Shown in pieces: positions 42,279 to 52,388 of a stretch of DNA of 64,000 nucleotides. Under the pieces are notes generated by a model. That model saw nothing but the letters and a program-made list of their open reading frames with translations, was not told the DNA's origin and searched no databases. Source of the DNA: Ruminococcus sp. XPD3002 (GTDB taxonomy: Bacteria; Bacillota; Clostridia; Oscillospirales; Ruminococcaceae); assembly GCA_900119535.1 (NCBI GenBank), contig FPJT01000002.1:248001-312000 (forward strand), read 5' to 3'. The stretch's first letter is position 1. Every line of letters begins with the position of its first letter. A program made the position numbers and the translations under genes.

Positions 42279-45188
42279 TCAGCCGCTGTATTTTTCGATC
42301 TCACGGCGTTTTCTTTCTATCTCGTCATTTATATCCCTGTTGTACCAGATAAGTGTATCACGGGGATTTTCGCCTTCGTTGACTGTTTCACGGAAGGCAT
42401 TCATTATATTTCTCGTAACTGCATAGGATGCAGGTATTATCGGTATCTCTGTAAGCTGACTGCGCTGGGCGTTCAGACGTTCAAGCTCGTCCTTTGACCA
42501 TGAAAGGCGCTGTAATGCTTCGGTGTTTGCGGTGTCGAAGCGTCCCATGATACCCATTAGTCCCTCTATCTGCGAAGCGTACTCCACCTGCGTTTCAGTA
42601 TCGGTGAACCAGCTTATGTACTTCCAGGCGTCCTCTTTGTTCTTGACTTTGCTGAATATGACAGCTCCCGAGCCGTTGGAGTTAGCCGCATGGGATATGC
42701 TTCCGTCACTCTGTACCGTACCGGGCACCTGACAGAAATCCCAGAGTCCCTTTATTTCGGGAGCAGCAGCGGAAAGCTGATTGAAGAAGGTATAATTGGA
42801 AATGACTATGGGGTATTCGCCTGTGCGGAATCTGCTGAAAGGATCGTAGCTCTGTTCAAAGCTGTACTTAGTGTAGAAGTCCGTCCACTCCTCAAAGGAC
42901 TGCACTGCATCAACTGTACTGAAGCAGGATGCGGACAGGTCCTCGTTATAGTAATTCTGTCCCTTCTGCAGCATGAGCATTGCGAAGGTGTGTCCCGTTT
43001 CCGTTGCGGGAGAGATGTTATTCGGAGGAAGCACCAGTCCTGCGGACATGTAGTTCCTTTGCAGGGCAGGGAGCATGTCTATGAGCTCCGACCAGGTCTC
43101 GGGGGGAGATGTTATTCCGAGCTCCGAGAGTATATCCGTTCTGTAAAACATCATCGGCCATGACTGACTTATGGGAAGTCCGTATATGCCGTTTCCGAAT
43201 GTGTAGGGAGTCATTGCGTTTTCCTGGAAACGCTGTGCAGTTTCGGCATAATCGGGGAACTGCGAAACGTCCTCGATGAGTCCTCTTGCAGCAAGATTTA
43301 CGGGGAATTCACCGCCTAAGAACAGCGCAACATCGGGACCTTTGCCTGCAAGGGATGCTTCGATGATGCCGCCTGATACAAGGTTAACCGATACGGGGAT
43401 GCCATATTCGGGGATGAAGCTGTTTTCGGTAAGCTCCTTTACGACCTGAGCCTGGTCACGTCCGAGACTTACCCACACATTCAGTGCATCCTTGTCATCA
43501 ACATCCGAGAGTGTCGTATAGTCCTCGAAAAACGAGCCGAAGAATGAGCGTATGCCGAAAGAAATGGCTTCCCAGAGTTTCGGCTTAACACGGCTGAAGC
43601 TTCTGCCCTCCGAGGCAAGCTCTATATAGTCCACTTCAAGGGGCTGGTCACGGTAGTCCCTGAGCCATGCGGAAACGGAGGTAAGGCTGTCCTTTATCTG
43701 CTTCATATAGTCGGGTATAAGCAGGGGATGCTTTACGCATTTATCCAGTATCACTGCGAGATTTTCCAGTATAGCGGCTTCGGAGCCTTTGCTGTCCGAG
43801 ATCGCCTCTATATCGTTGCGGATGGAGCGGAGTTCGCCCGAAAGACGGGTAAAGTCGTCCGTAAGGGTAGGTATTTTTTCGTGGACGTAGTAATCTGTGT
43901 ATTTATCGGGAGACGGTCCCGTTATCATCAGTATGCTTCTGTAGCATTGGTCAAGCTCCCTGACTGCGGAATCAAGTCTCTGAAGGGGTTCGCCTATCTC
44001 GCCTGTAACGCACTCCATAGCTATAGTGTGGTCACGACCGCCTTCGAGGTATACCGATATTTCCTTTCCGTCAGCGGAAGGCTTTACAAGCTGCCAGTCC
44101 TTGTCATATCCGAATTTTATATCGTCCAGTTCCCGGCAGGGAACTTCTCCGTCTATATAGAGTCTTCTGTTGGAGCTGAATCCTCGCATCTGATCCTGAC
44201 GCGCCTTTATGCCTATTCTGTACCAGCCGCCTTTTCCTATCTCTTCCGCAGGTATAACCCATTCCGCAGTCTGTGCGGATTTTTTCCATTTTCCGCCTCC
44301 GCCGAGAGTGTTGTAGACTACCTTTACAGGATCGGCAGGTGAGGCGAGACAGCTTGTGCTGTCTGTAGTGGGACACAGCGTCGGATCGGACTTGTATGCG
44401 GCATTTTCGCCCTCTATGCGTATCAGTGCGGACTCTGTGTCCTTTGATGCTCCGCCAAGTGAAGCAACGTATTCGGTATATGTGGGGAGCGCTTCGGGAG
44501 AGCGTATATCTATCGTATCTATGGCGAACTCCGCACGTTCCGAGGAAATGCCGAGGGTATGGTGTCCCTTTTCCAGATAGAACGCAAGGGGCGCATCGTA
44601 CAGACCGTCGGGATCGCTTATTGACCGTGTGAGCCACATGCCGTCCTGAACCTGCGAAGGACGCACCTGATTACCTCTTGAATCTGTGTAGATATCCTTC
44701 TTGTTCACCCATACACGGCTGAGAACTACCCTCGAAGCCGAGTCAAAGGGAGTACTGCCGTCGACAGTCAGTGAAAGCTCGATATCAGAACTGCCTGACT
44801 GCATGGGGAAATAGGTCATATCGATGCAATAGCTGCCTGTTTCGGGGACATCTATATCGTAAGTGACTTGCCCCTCGGCGCTTGACCACACCAGAACATC
44901 CTCGTGAAGCTCATCATCAGAGCCGTAGCTTTCAACGGTGAATTCGCCGTTCTCTGCGGATGAATAGTCCGAGCCCTTTATGCTGATCTCGGTATCTTCG
45001 GGACAGCTTTCGCCGTGTGTACCGAGGTATTCGTGATACGTAGGAACAGACGTGTCTATGGGCTTGATAGGGTAATAGCCGCTGTCGGGAGTATCGGCAG
45101 CAAGTGAAGCCGTCGGGAAGCTGACAGGTATCATAAGGCATGAAAAAATACCCGAAAGCAGTTTCAGGCATAGTTTTTTTCCATTCAT
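42279..45188 (-). CDS. Very large extracellular solute-binding protein with N-terminal carbohydrate-binding-like modules
   Basis: 969 aa, more than twice the usual 400-450. The signal peptide ends at about residue 30 (ASLA) and lacks a lipobox Cys. Two beta-sandwich-like modules (about 65-230 and 255-400) resemble CBM6/35 domains (TGSYCIDMTYFPMQSGSSDI; GGWYRIGIKARQDQ). A helical spacer (about 410-540) follows, then a type 1 sugar-binding-protein domain (about 590-930; YRTDILSELGITSPPETWSE). It probably captures a polysaccharide fragment for the permeases downstream. First gene of the operon. Confidence 0.87.
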   Translation of the reverse strand: MNGKKLCLKLLSGIFSCLMIPVSFPTASLAADTPDSGYYPIKPIDTSVPTYHEYLGTHGESCPEDTEISIKGSDYSSAENGEFTVESYGSDDELHEDVLVWSSAEGQVTYDIDVPETGSYCIDMTYFPMQSGSSDIELSLTVDGSTPFDSASRVVLSRVWVNKKDIYTDSRGNQVRPSQVQDGMWLTRSISDPDGLYDAPLAFYLEKGHHTLGISSERAEFAIDTIDIRSPEALPTYTEYVASLGGASKDTESALIRIEGENAAYKSDPTLCPTTDSTSCLASPADPVKVVYNTLGGGGKWKKSAQTAEWVIPAEEIGKGGWYRIGIKARQDQMRGFSSNRRLYIDGEVPCRELDDIKFGYDKDWQLVKPSADGKEISVYLEGGRDHTIAMECVTGEIGEPLQRLDSAVRELDQCYRSILMITGPSPDKYTDYYVHEKIPTLTDDFTRLSGELRSIRNDIEAISDSKGSEAAILENLAVILDKCVKHPLLIPDYMKQIKDSLTSVSAWLRDYRDQPLEVDYIELASEGRSFSRVKPKLWEAISFGIRSFFGSFFEDYTTLSDVDDKDALNVWVSLGRDQAQVVKELTENSFIPEYGIPVSVNLVSGGIIEASLAGKGPDVALFLGGEFPVNLAARGLIEDVSQFPDYAETAQRFQENAMTPYTFGNGIYGLPISQSWPMMFYRTDILSELGITSPPETWSELIDMLPALQRNYMSAGLVLPPNNISPATETGHTFAMLMLQKGQNYYNEDLSASCFSTVDAVQSFEEWTDFYTKYSFEQSYDPFSRFRTGEYPIVISNYTFFNQLSAAAPEIKGLWDFCQVPGTVQSDGSISHAANSNGSGAVIFSKVKNKEDAWKYISWFTDTETQVEYASQIEGLMGIMGRFDTANTEALQRLSWSKDELERLNAQRSQLTEIPIIPASYAVTRNIMNAFRETVNEGENPRDTLIWYNRDINDEIERKRREIEKYSG

Positions 45189-45301
45189 ATCATCAGTCCC
45201 CCTTTTGCGGACAGTCTGTTATCCCTCGTTGCTGCACCGTGGTGATAGTGCATCCGAGAGCATCGGAGCGGAGTGATTCGGGGTGCATTTTTACATAAAT
45301 A

Positions 45302-45330
45302 AGTATATCAAATATGCGTTGTATTGTCAA
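45302..45330 (-). promoter_or_regulatory. Promoter of the sugar ABC operon
   Basis: Minus strand TTGACA (45330-45325), 17-bp spacer, TATACT (45307-45302). The leader of about 110 nt starts with GCACCCCGAA and contains CGATGCTCTCGGATGCAC; GGGGTGCATT is repeated on the plus strand at 45281 and near 45407 and might be an operator. Nothing else is seen in 45331-45450. Confidence 0.82.
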
Positions 45331-45444
45331 GAACGCAGGAGAGTTGTCACTGTTACCGATCGAGATAAGAACTTACGATATAAATACAATAAGATACAAA
45401 TAAGCGGGGTGCATTGTGAGGGACAGGGTTCCTTATTGCACAAA

Positions 45445-45490
45445 GCGATCAGCAAAAAGAGACCGCCGAAGCGGTCCCCTTGCTGATCGT
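45445..45490 (-). terminator. Terminator of thrS
   Basis: GACCGC-TTCG-GCGGTC (45478-45461 on the minus strand) followed by TCTTTTTG, nested in an outer repeat CGATCAGCAA / TTGCTGATCG. Confidence 0.88.
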
Positions 45491-45498
45491 TATTGATA

Positions 45499-47439
45499 TC
45501 AGAGTGTATCGATTATATCGAGAGAATGACTCTCGTTCATTGAAGTACACATCTCGATGAACTTGTCGAGAGGTACGTTCTTGAGCTGCTTGTTTCCTCT
45601 GATGTTGATAGATACCTGTTCATTTTCAGCCTCGCTGTCACCGATGATAACAACATACGGATCCTTGTAGTCCTTGAATCTTCTGATCTTGTTCTTCATG
45701 TTGTCGTCTGTGTAGTCAGCTTCAACTCTGATTCGGTTCTTTTTAAGGAGTGCGGCTACCTTCTTAGCGTACTCGTTGTGCTCTGTTCTGATAGGAACGA
45801 TACCTACCTGCATTGGTGAGAGCCAGAACGGGAATGCACCCTTGAAGTTCTCTGTGATGATACCGATGAATCTCTCGAATGAACCGAATATAGCACGGTG
45901 GATCATTACAGGCTGCTTCTCAGATCCGTCTGAAGCGATGTACTTCATGCTGAAGTTGAGAGGAAGCTGGAAGTCGAGCTGGATGGTACCCATCTGCCAC
46001 TCACGTCCGATAGCGTCCTTCATCTTAAGGTCGATCTTTGGACCGTAGAATGCACCGTCGCCCTCGTTGAGCTCATAGCCGTCGGGACCGTACTTTTCTT
46101 CGAGGATAGCCTTAAGGTCAGCCTCAGCCTTGTTCCATACGTTTATATCGCCCATGTAGTCATCGGGACGTGTTGAAAGCTCTGCCTTGTATTCAAGACC
46201 GAATGTATCGTATATCTCTGTTGCGATATCCATGATATCGTTGATCTCTGATGATATCTGCTCCTCAGTTACAAGGATGTGAGCGTCGTCCTGTCTGAAC
46301 TGCTGAACACGGAAGAGTCCGTTGAGCTCGCCTGACTTCTCCTTACGGTGGATAACGTCTACCTGATTGAACTTAAGGGGGAGCTCCTTGTAGGAACGCT
46401 GCTTGTTCATGTAAACCTTGATAGCGTTAGGGCAGTTCATTGGCTTAGCACAGTATACTTCGTTCTCGTCCTCGGAAGGGATAACGAACATGCCGTCCTG
46501 GTAATGATCCCAGTGACCTGAAGTTACCCAGAGCTCCTTCTTGGAGAGCACAGGACCTGAAATCTCGGTGTAATCGTGTTCCTCGTGAACGCCTCTCCAG
46601 TATTCAAGAAGTGCGTTGAAGAGCTTCCAGCCTCTTGGGAGCCAGTAAGGCATACCGGGAGCAGTACGGTCGAACATGAAGAGAGCGAGCTCCTTGCCGA
46701 GCTTCTTGTGGTCGCGAAGCTTAGCTTCCTCGATCATCTTTATGTATTCATCCAGCTGTGAAGCCTTAGGGAATGCGATAGCGTAAACACGGCTGAGCAT
46801 CTTGTTGTTCTCGTTGCCTCTCCAGTAAGCACCTGTGCATGAGAGAAGTTTGAATGCCTTTACGGGACCTGTTGTCATAAGGTGAGGACCTGCACAGAGG
46901 TCTGTGAATTCGCCCTGCTTGTAGAATGAGATAGGCTCACCCTTGCCGACATGCTCCTCGCAGAGTTCTACCTTGTAAGGCTCGTCCATATCCTTGAGCT
47001 TAGCTACAGCGTCAGCAGGTGCAAGCTCGAACTGCTCGAGTTCGAGGTCTTCCTTGACGATCTTCTTCATTTCAGCCTCGATCTTTTCGAGTTCTTCGGG
47101 AGTGAAAGGCTTTTCAAGGTCGAAATCATAGTAGAATCCGTTGTCGATAGCAGGACCGATAGCAAGCTTTGCTGAAGGATAAAGTCTCTTAACTGCCTGA
47201 GCAAGGATATGTGAAGCAGTATGCCAGAAAGTCTTCTTACCGTCGAGACAGTCGAATGTGCATACCTCGAACTTGCAGTCGCTGTCGATAACTGTACGGA
47301 GGTCCTTGACCTCTCCGTTGATCTTGACACAGCATGCAGCCTTGTAAAGTCCCATGCCTATGCCCTTGATTATTTCTGCGGCTGACTGTGCAGCTTCGAT
47401 CTCTCTTGCGCTGCCGTCAGGAAGTGTTAATTTTATCAT
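45499..47439 (-). CDS. thrS: Threonyl-tRNA synthetase
   Basis: 646 aa class II synthetase. In order: TGS domain (1-61), tRNA-editing SAD domain with the HTASHILAQAVKR motif, catalytic core (about 240-530; zinc-binding MNCP in AKPMNCPNAIKVY, motif 2 RVQQFRQDDAH) and anticodon-binding domain (about 540-640). It charges tRNA-Thr and edits Ser-tRNA-Thr. Its ribosome site AAGGAG is formed by the last codons of the upstream RAYT gene (stop TAA two bases before the ATG). It should be governed by the T-box at 48395-48640 about 1 kb upstream. Confidence 0.96.
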   Translation of the reverse strand: MIKLTLPDGSAREIEAAQSAAEIIKGIGMGLYKAACCVKINGEVKDLRTVIDSDCKFEVCTFDCLDGKKTFWHTASHILAQAVKRLYPSAKLAIGPAIDNGFYYDFDLEKPFTPEELEKIEAEMKKIVKEDLELEQFELAPADAVAKLKDMDEPYKVELCEEHVGKGEPISFYKQGEFTDLCAGPHLMTTGPVKAFKLLSCTGAYWRGNENNKMLSRVYAIAFPKASQLDEYIKMIEEAKLRDHKKLGKELALFMFDRTAPGMPYWLPRGWKLFNALLEYWRGVHEEHDYTEISGPVLSKKELWVTSGHWDHYQDGMFVIPSEDENEVYCAKPMNCPNAIKVYMNKQRSYKELPLKFNQVDVIHRKEKSGELNGLFRVQQFRQDDAHILVTEEQISSEINDIMDIATEIYDTFGLEYKAELSTRPDDYMGDINVWNKAEADLKAILEEKYGPDGYELNEGDGAFYGPKIDLKMKDAIGREWQMGTIQLDFQLPLNFSMKYIASDGSEKQPVMIHRAIFGSFERFIGIITENFKGAFPFWLSPMQVGIVPIRTEHNEYAKKVAALLKKNRIRVEADYTDDNMKNKIRRFKDYKDPYVVIIGDSEAENEQVSINIRGNKQLKNVPLDKFIEMCTSMNESHSLDIIDTL

Positions 47440-47441
47440 GG

Positions 47442-47993
47442 TTATTTCTCCTTTTTAATATTTTCGTTTATGAATAATTCATCGTTCTCCCAATTTTCGG
47501 GATTGGATTCGATGTATTGCCAAATCCTGGATAATTCCTTGTCATTACGAATTATATGATCATAATAATTACGCTGCCAAGGAGAAAATCCTGCTTCTTT
47601 TGTTACCAGAATTTTTAATGAACGTATCAATTTAGGTAACGATTGTGTAGGGGGCGATGCCCACATCGCCCCATCGTGGTTCGTATAATCATTTTCAATT
47701 TTTATAATCAGATGGATATGGTTTGGCATAATAACATATTTTTTTATGCCATTTATATTTTCAATATGTCTTTTTAAGATCCGACCGATATTTGATAATT
47801 CGAACGGTAATGGCGTTGTAATATTGTTATTTTCATTAATGTTCGGGGCGATGTGGGCATCGCCCCCTACAGGTTTGCTGTAATCCCAAAAATAATGCTG
47901 TTTATGCTTCGTGCATATAGTCACGAAATACGCGCCGTTCCGTGAATAATCGTAATTTTTAAGGCGGATATCTTTTCTGTGGGGCATGTCCAT
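47442..47993 (-). CDS. REP-associated tyrosine transposase (RAYT, Y1/HUH family)
   Basis: 183 aa (a start at 47987 gives 181). The HUH motif is H92-I-H94 in MPNHIHLI and the catalytic Tyr is Y143/Y144 in WQRNYYDHIIR, with the N-terminal YDYSRNGAYFVTICT typical of the family. RAYTs nick and join single-stranded DNA at REP palindromes. Residues 42-50 and 107-116 are encoded by two identical 27-bp REP palindromes in opposite orientations, adding non-conserved peptides without breaking the frame. It lies between an unknown gene and thrS, inside the Thr T-box transcript. Confidence 0.92.
   Translation of the reverse strand: MDMPHRKDIRLKNYDYSRNGAYFVTICTKHKQHYFWDYSKPVGGDAHIAPNINENNNITTPLPFELSNIGRILKRHIENINGIKKYVIMPNHIHLIIKIENDYTNHDGAMWASPPTQSLPKLIRSLKILVTKEAGFSPWQRNYYDHIIRNDKELSRIWQYIESNPENWENDELFINENIKKEK
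47646..47672 (+). repeat. 27-bp REP palindrome inside the RAYT gene, copy 1
   Basis: TGTAG followed by GGGGCGATG-CCCA-CATCGCCCC, a perfect 9-bp stem. A GTAG tetranucleotide next to the hairpin is the mark of REPs mobilised by RAYTs. Identical, inverted, to 47845-47871. Confidence 0.92.
47845..47871 (-). repeat. 27-bp REP palindrome inside the RAYT gene, copy 2
   Basis: Exact reverse complement of 47646-47672, 172 bp away. In the reading frame it encodes V-GGDAHIAP. Confidence 0.92.
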
Positions 47994-47994
47994 A

Positions 47995-48375
47995 TCAACC
48001 TACCCAGCCTGTCACCTCGAAAATATCTGCAAACAGTTCTATGTGGACTCTGTCACGCATAAAACCGTCATCGGTACCTGTATCGAAGCAGACGATGATA
48101 TCTCCCTCGTCGAAGTCGATGTAAACATTTTCCAGCGAGAGTAGCTTTGCCAGCGCATCGGGAGAACCTCCCTCATAGTAGCCATCATCGATTATCATTT
48201 CGGCGATAGTATTTTTGCTTCCGTCGAGTTTATCGAGCTTTTTGGCTATCTCCGAGAGGTTTTTCATAATGTCCTCTTCATTTTCCGTATAGAATCGGAC
48301 GGTCTGAGTGGTACCCCAGAGCTTATAAGGCAGCTCGTAGGCTTCTTCCTGCTTGTTGTAAATTATATTGCTCAT
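47995..48375 (-). CDS. Hypothetical protein (first gene behind the Thr T-box)
   Basis: 126 aa, ATG at 48375 with GGGAGGTGAT eight bases upstream. Acidic, soluble, no signal peptide or membrane helix; includes MKNLSEIAKKLDKLDGSKN and DDGYYEGGSPDALAKLL. I recognise no family. Its stop codon is one base from the RAYT start. As the gene nearest the T-box it would respond to uncharged tRNA-Thr unless transcription of thrS starts elsewhere. Confidence 0.7.
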   Translation of the reverse strand: MSNIIYNKQEEAYELPYKLWGTTQTVRFYTENEEDIMKNLSEIAKKLDKLDGSKNTIAEMIIDDGYYEGGSPDALAKLLSLENVYIDFDEGDIIVCFDTGTDDGFMRDRVHIELFADIFEVTGWVG

Positions 48376-48394
48376 ACTTATCACCTCCCGAAGC

Positions 48395-48640
48395 GCAAAA
48401 AAGTCCCTTAAGCCTTAAGCAGGCAAAAGGGACGATAATTACCGTGGTTCCACCCTGATTCACACGGATGCTATCCGTATCTCAAGTGCTCTGTAACGGG
48501 AGCGCCCGTCGTTTATTGGACGAACTCGGAGGCGGTGTGCTGTGATCCCGACTGCTACTGCCTTGCACCGAACGGCAGCTCTCTGTAAACAGTTATATCG
48601 GACCGAGCCTTCCTCTTCACAGTTTTAAGTGTATAATGTA
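48395..48640 (-). promoter_or_regulatory. T-box leader, Thr type
   Basis: Minus strand T-box sequence AGGGTGGAACCACGG (48457-48442) and a terminator GTCCCTTTTGCC... / ...AAGGGAC with TTTTTTGCG (48433-48395). Stem I starts at GAAGAGGAAGGCTCGG near 48618. The specifier region reads AGCACACCGCCTCCGAG (about 48544-48528), offering ACA or ACC, both Thr codons. thrS is the only plausible Thr target but is separated by two other genes. Confidence 0.85.
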
Positions 48641-48669
48641 ATAATAGCATAGATTTATAGCTTTGTCAA
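48641..48669 (-). promoter_or_regulatory. Promoter of the Thr T-box transcript
   Basis: Minus strand TTGACA (48669-48664), 17-bp spacer, TATTAT (48646-48641). Confidence 0.85.
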
Positions 48670-48721
48670 TAGTTCTTTGAAAAACAATCCAGAAAACGGA
48701 GGACACGTATCGTAAGGAATG

Positions 48722-49228
48722 TTAAGAAGCCCTGTCAATAGCCTGCTTTATGTAAGGAAGCACCTGTTCACGGGGGATGTTGAGGGCATAAGCGAACTCG
48801 TCATACAGCATATGTTCGGCTTCGGTGAGGAATCTCTCATCGGAGGAGTGGAGCTTTTTGTGTCCCTCGTTGAGCTTCAGCTTGCGGGAATAGAGAGTTT
48901 TTATGAGCTTAACAAGCTCACGTCTGTCGCCCTGATCGATTATCGAGCGGAACTCCTCTTTGCGCTGAGCGTCGTTATCGATCCATATATCGCTTTCTTC
49001 GGGCATTATACTTATCAGGTCCTCGACTTCTTTCTTTGAATATACCTGACGCATCTTATCAAGAAGCGGACTGTTTTCGGTAGGCACATAGAATGTATTT
49101 CTATCGTCGCCTACAGGCTGAAAAACGTAGTATTCCACATCTTCGCCGCTGAAATCACGAGTCTCTATGGCTTTGATGATACACACACCGTAAGAAGCAT
49201 ACATAACTGCGTCATTAACGTTATACAT
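48722..49228 (-). CDS. CarD-family transcriptional regulator
   Basis: 168 aa. The N-terminal CarD/TRCF RNA-polymerase-interaction domain (MYNVNDAVMYASYGVCIIKA, then YYVFQPVGDD) is followed by a helical C-terminal domain (about 70-165) with KKEVEDLIS and RRELVKLIKTLYSRK. CarD proteins bind the RNA polymerase beta subunit and steady open complexes at promoters such as those of rRNA. The gene stands alone. A candidate promoter ends in TATAAT near 49318-49313 on the minus strand. Confidence 0.9.
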   Translation of the reverse strand: MYNVNDAVMYASYGVCIIKAIETRDFSGEDVEYYVFQPVGDDRNTFYVPTENSPLLDKMRQVYSKKEVEDLISIMPEESDIWIDNDAQRKEEFRSIIDQGDRRELVKLIKTLYSRKLKLNEGHKKLHSSDERFLTEAEHMLYDEFAYALNIPREQVLPYIKQAIDRAS

Positions 49229-49393
49229 AACAATACCTCCCGAAAAAATAAAAAGGTGCAGACGCTCAACCGGATTTACATCAGAATTAGCGACTACACG
49301 TTGATACTATTATTATAACATAATTCCGTGCAAAATGTCATAGGCATAATGTACAAAACTGGAAAACGGATTTGTCTATTCTGCGCATGGAAC

Positions 49394-49424
49394 AGGAAAG
49401 GGAGTCCTGATTAGGACTCCCTTG
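49394..49424 (-). terminator. Terminator of guaB
   Basis: AAGGGAGTCC-TAATCA-GGACTCCCTT, 10-bp perfect stem, followed on the minus strand by TCCTGTTCC, a poor T-run. Confidence 0.75.
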
Positions 49425-49433
49425 AAATACGAG

Positions 49434-50918
<1,485 letters not shown>

Positions 50919-50930
50919 TTAATACTTCCC

Positions 50931-50960
50931 GGTCCCCTGCGTTTGTAAGGGACACCAAAC
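50931..50960 (-). promoter_or_regulatory. guaB leader with alternative stems
   Basis: GTTTG / CAAAC and GGTGTCCC / GGGGACC overlap, so only one can form at a time. No purine riboswitch core was recognised. Upstream on the minus strand is a promoter, TTGACA (about 51007-51002), 17-bp spacer, TATCAT. Confidence 0.45.
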
Positions 50961-51103
50961 GTGGGTTTATTACTTTTAATGATACTATTTTTTCGCCCGA
51001 GTGTCAATAGCTGAGAGAAAACTTCCGCTATAGAAAAATGATGTGCAAAACCGTCGGCTTTTGGCGAAAAAAGCAATTTACCGCTGTAAATCGGTTAGGG
51101 GAG

Positions 51104-51135
51104 TGAAAAACGGGCGCACTTATGTACGCCCGTTC
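51104..51135 (-). terminator. Terminator of the fabD-aro-dockerin operon
   Basis: ACGGGCG-TACATAAGTG-CGCCCGT followed by TTTTTCAC on the minus strand. Confidence 0.85.
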
Positions 51136-51188
51136 TCCGGTTATTTGTATGTTATGATAATATAAAATGAAGACTTATCGCCTTTATG

Positions 51189-52388
51189 TTACTTGGTGCT
51201 TGTGGCAGCAGTAGTTACCGCTGCCTTTGCGGTAGTTGCAGCCGCCTTTGTTGTGGACTTCACAGCCGCAGTTGTCGCAGCAGCTTTAGTTGTAGCCTTC
51301 GGTACTGTAGTTGTGACCGTCGGCTTAGCGGTAGTCTTAGGGACTGTGGTCGTAATAGTAGTCGTGACTGTAGTTGTGGATGTTGTTGAAGATGTAGTCA
51401 CGGTAGTTGATGTAGTGGTAACGGGCTCGTCACCGAGAGTTGAAAGACGTGCGTACTCAGCAAGTATTGCCGAAGCGTCGCCTGCATCTATCCTGCCGTT
51501 CTCGTCGAAGTCGCCCATGTATATCTGATAACTCGTGAAAGTACCCTCTGCCGCAGTTGAAAGACGTGCGTACTCCTGTAGTACAGCGGAAGAGTCGGAA
51601 GCGCTTACAAAGCCGTCCTTGTCAACATCTCCTCGCCTGTCCTTCTTTGGATCGATAAAGCTTATGGAGTAATTGTCGGCATATGAATCTGCATGGGAAC
51701 CTCTTTCACCGAGAATGAGGAAATTCTCGTCGGATTTATAATATCCGCTTCGCAGGTCGTAGTATTTGCCGAGAGCGTTGTATTCGATGTAGGTATCCTT
51801 CGGTATGGTCACAACGGAAAGACCGCTGCATCCGAAAAAAGCCTCCTGACGTATGTAGTTCAGCTTGTCGCTGAAATTAACATCGGTCAGTGAGATACAG
51901 GAAGAAAAGGCTGAATCGTATATATCCTCGGCACCTGAAAGGTCGATGGTTTTAAGTGAAGTGCATCCCATGAAAGCGCCCTGTCCGTAATTGCTTACGC
52001 CCTTGGAGTTCTCGACCTTTTCAAGCGAGATGCAGCCTGCAAAGGCGTTGCTGCCGATAGTTTCGAGTGTGTCTGGAAGCTTCACGGAAGTTATATCTGT
52101 GTTATTGAAGAAAGCCTTGCTACCTACGTTGGTTACCGGGTAGTCTTCAAGAGACAATGGCAGCTTGACTTCGCCCTTTGCGTTCTGAGCGCCGACTATA
52201 GTGACGAACTTTTCGGTCTCGTCGTCGTACCAGGAATAGTTCTCATCTACCGTGTAGCTGTAGATTATCCCGCCGATAACAATGGTCTTTACTTCGGGAG
52301 TATCCTCCTCTGCGTAAGCCGAACCGTTCATAAGGGCGGCAGAAAGCATTACGGCAGAGGTAAGAAGTGATATTTTCTTTTTCATCAT
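51189..52388 (-). CDS. Secreted BspA-type leucine-rich repeat protein with a dockerin and Thr-rich tail
   Basis: 399 aa. A signal peptide (…GSAYA, about residue 26) is followed by BspA-like LRR_5 repeats (about 75-215; VKLPDTLETIGSNAFAGCIS), a type I dockerin with two calcium loops (GDVDKDGFVSASDSSAVLQ near 255 and GDFDENGRIDAGDASAILA near 300), and a Thr/Ala/Lys tail of about 75 residues. Dockerins bind cohesins of a cellulosome scaffold, so this protein may be docked on the cell surface or a scaffoldin. It overlaps the amidohydrolase stop by 4 bases, making it the last gene of a fabD-aroE-aroK operon. Confidence 0.88.
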   Translation of the reverse strand: MMKKKISLLTSAVMLSAALMNGSAYAEEDTPEVKTIVIGGIIYSYTVDENYSWYDDETEKFVTIVGAQNAKGEVKLPLSLEDYPVTNVGSKAFFNNTDITSVKLPDTLETIGSNAFAGCISLEKVENSKGVSNYGQGAFMGCTSLKTIDLSGAEDIYDSAFSSCISLTDVNFSDKLNYIRQEAFFGCSGLSVVTIPKDTYIEYNALGKYYDLRSGYYKSDENFLILGERGSHADSYADNYSISFIDPKKDRRGDVDKDGFVSASDSSAVLQEYARLSTAAEGTFTSYQIYMGDFDENGRIDAGDASAILAEYARLSTLGDEPVTTTSTTVTTSSTTSTTTVTTTITTTVPKTTAKPTVTTTVPKATTKAAATTAAVKSTTKAAATTAKAAVTTAATSTK

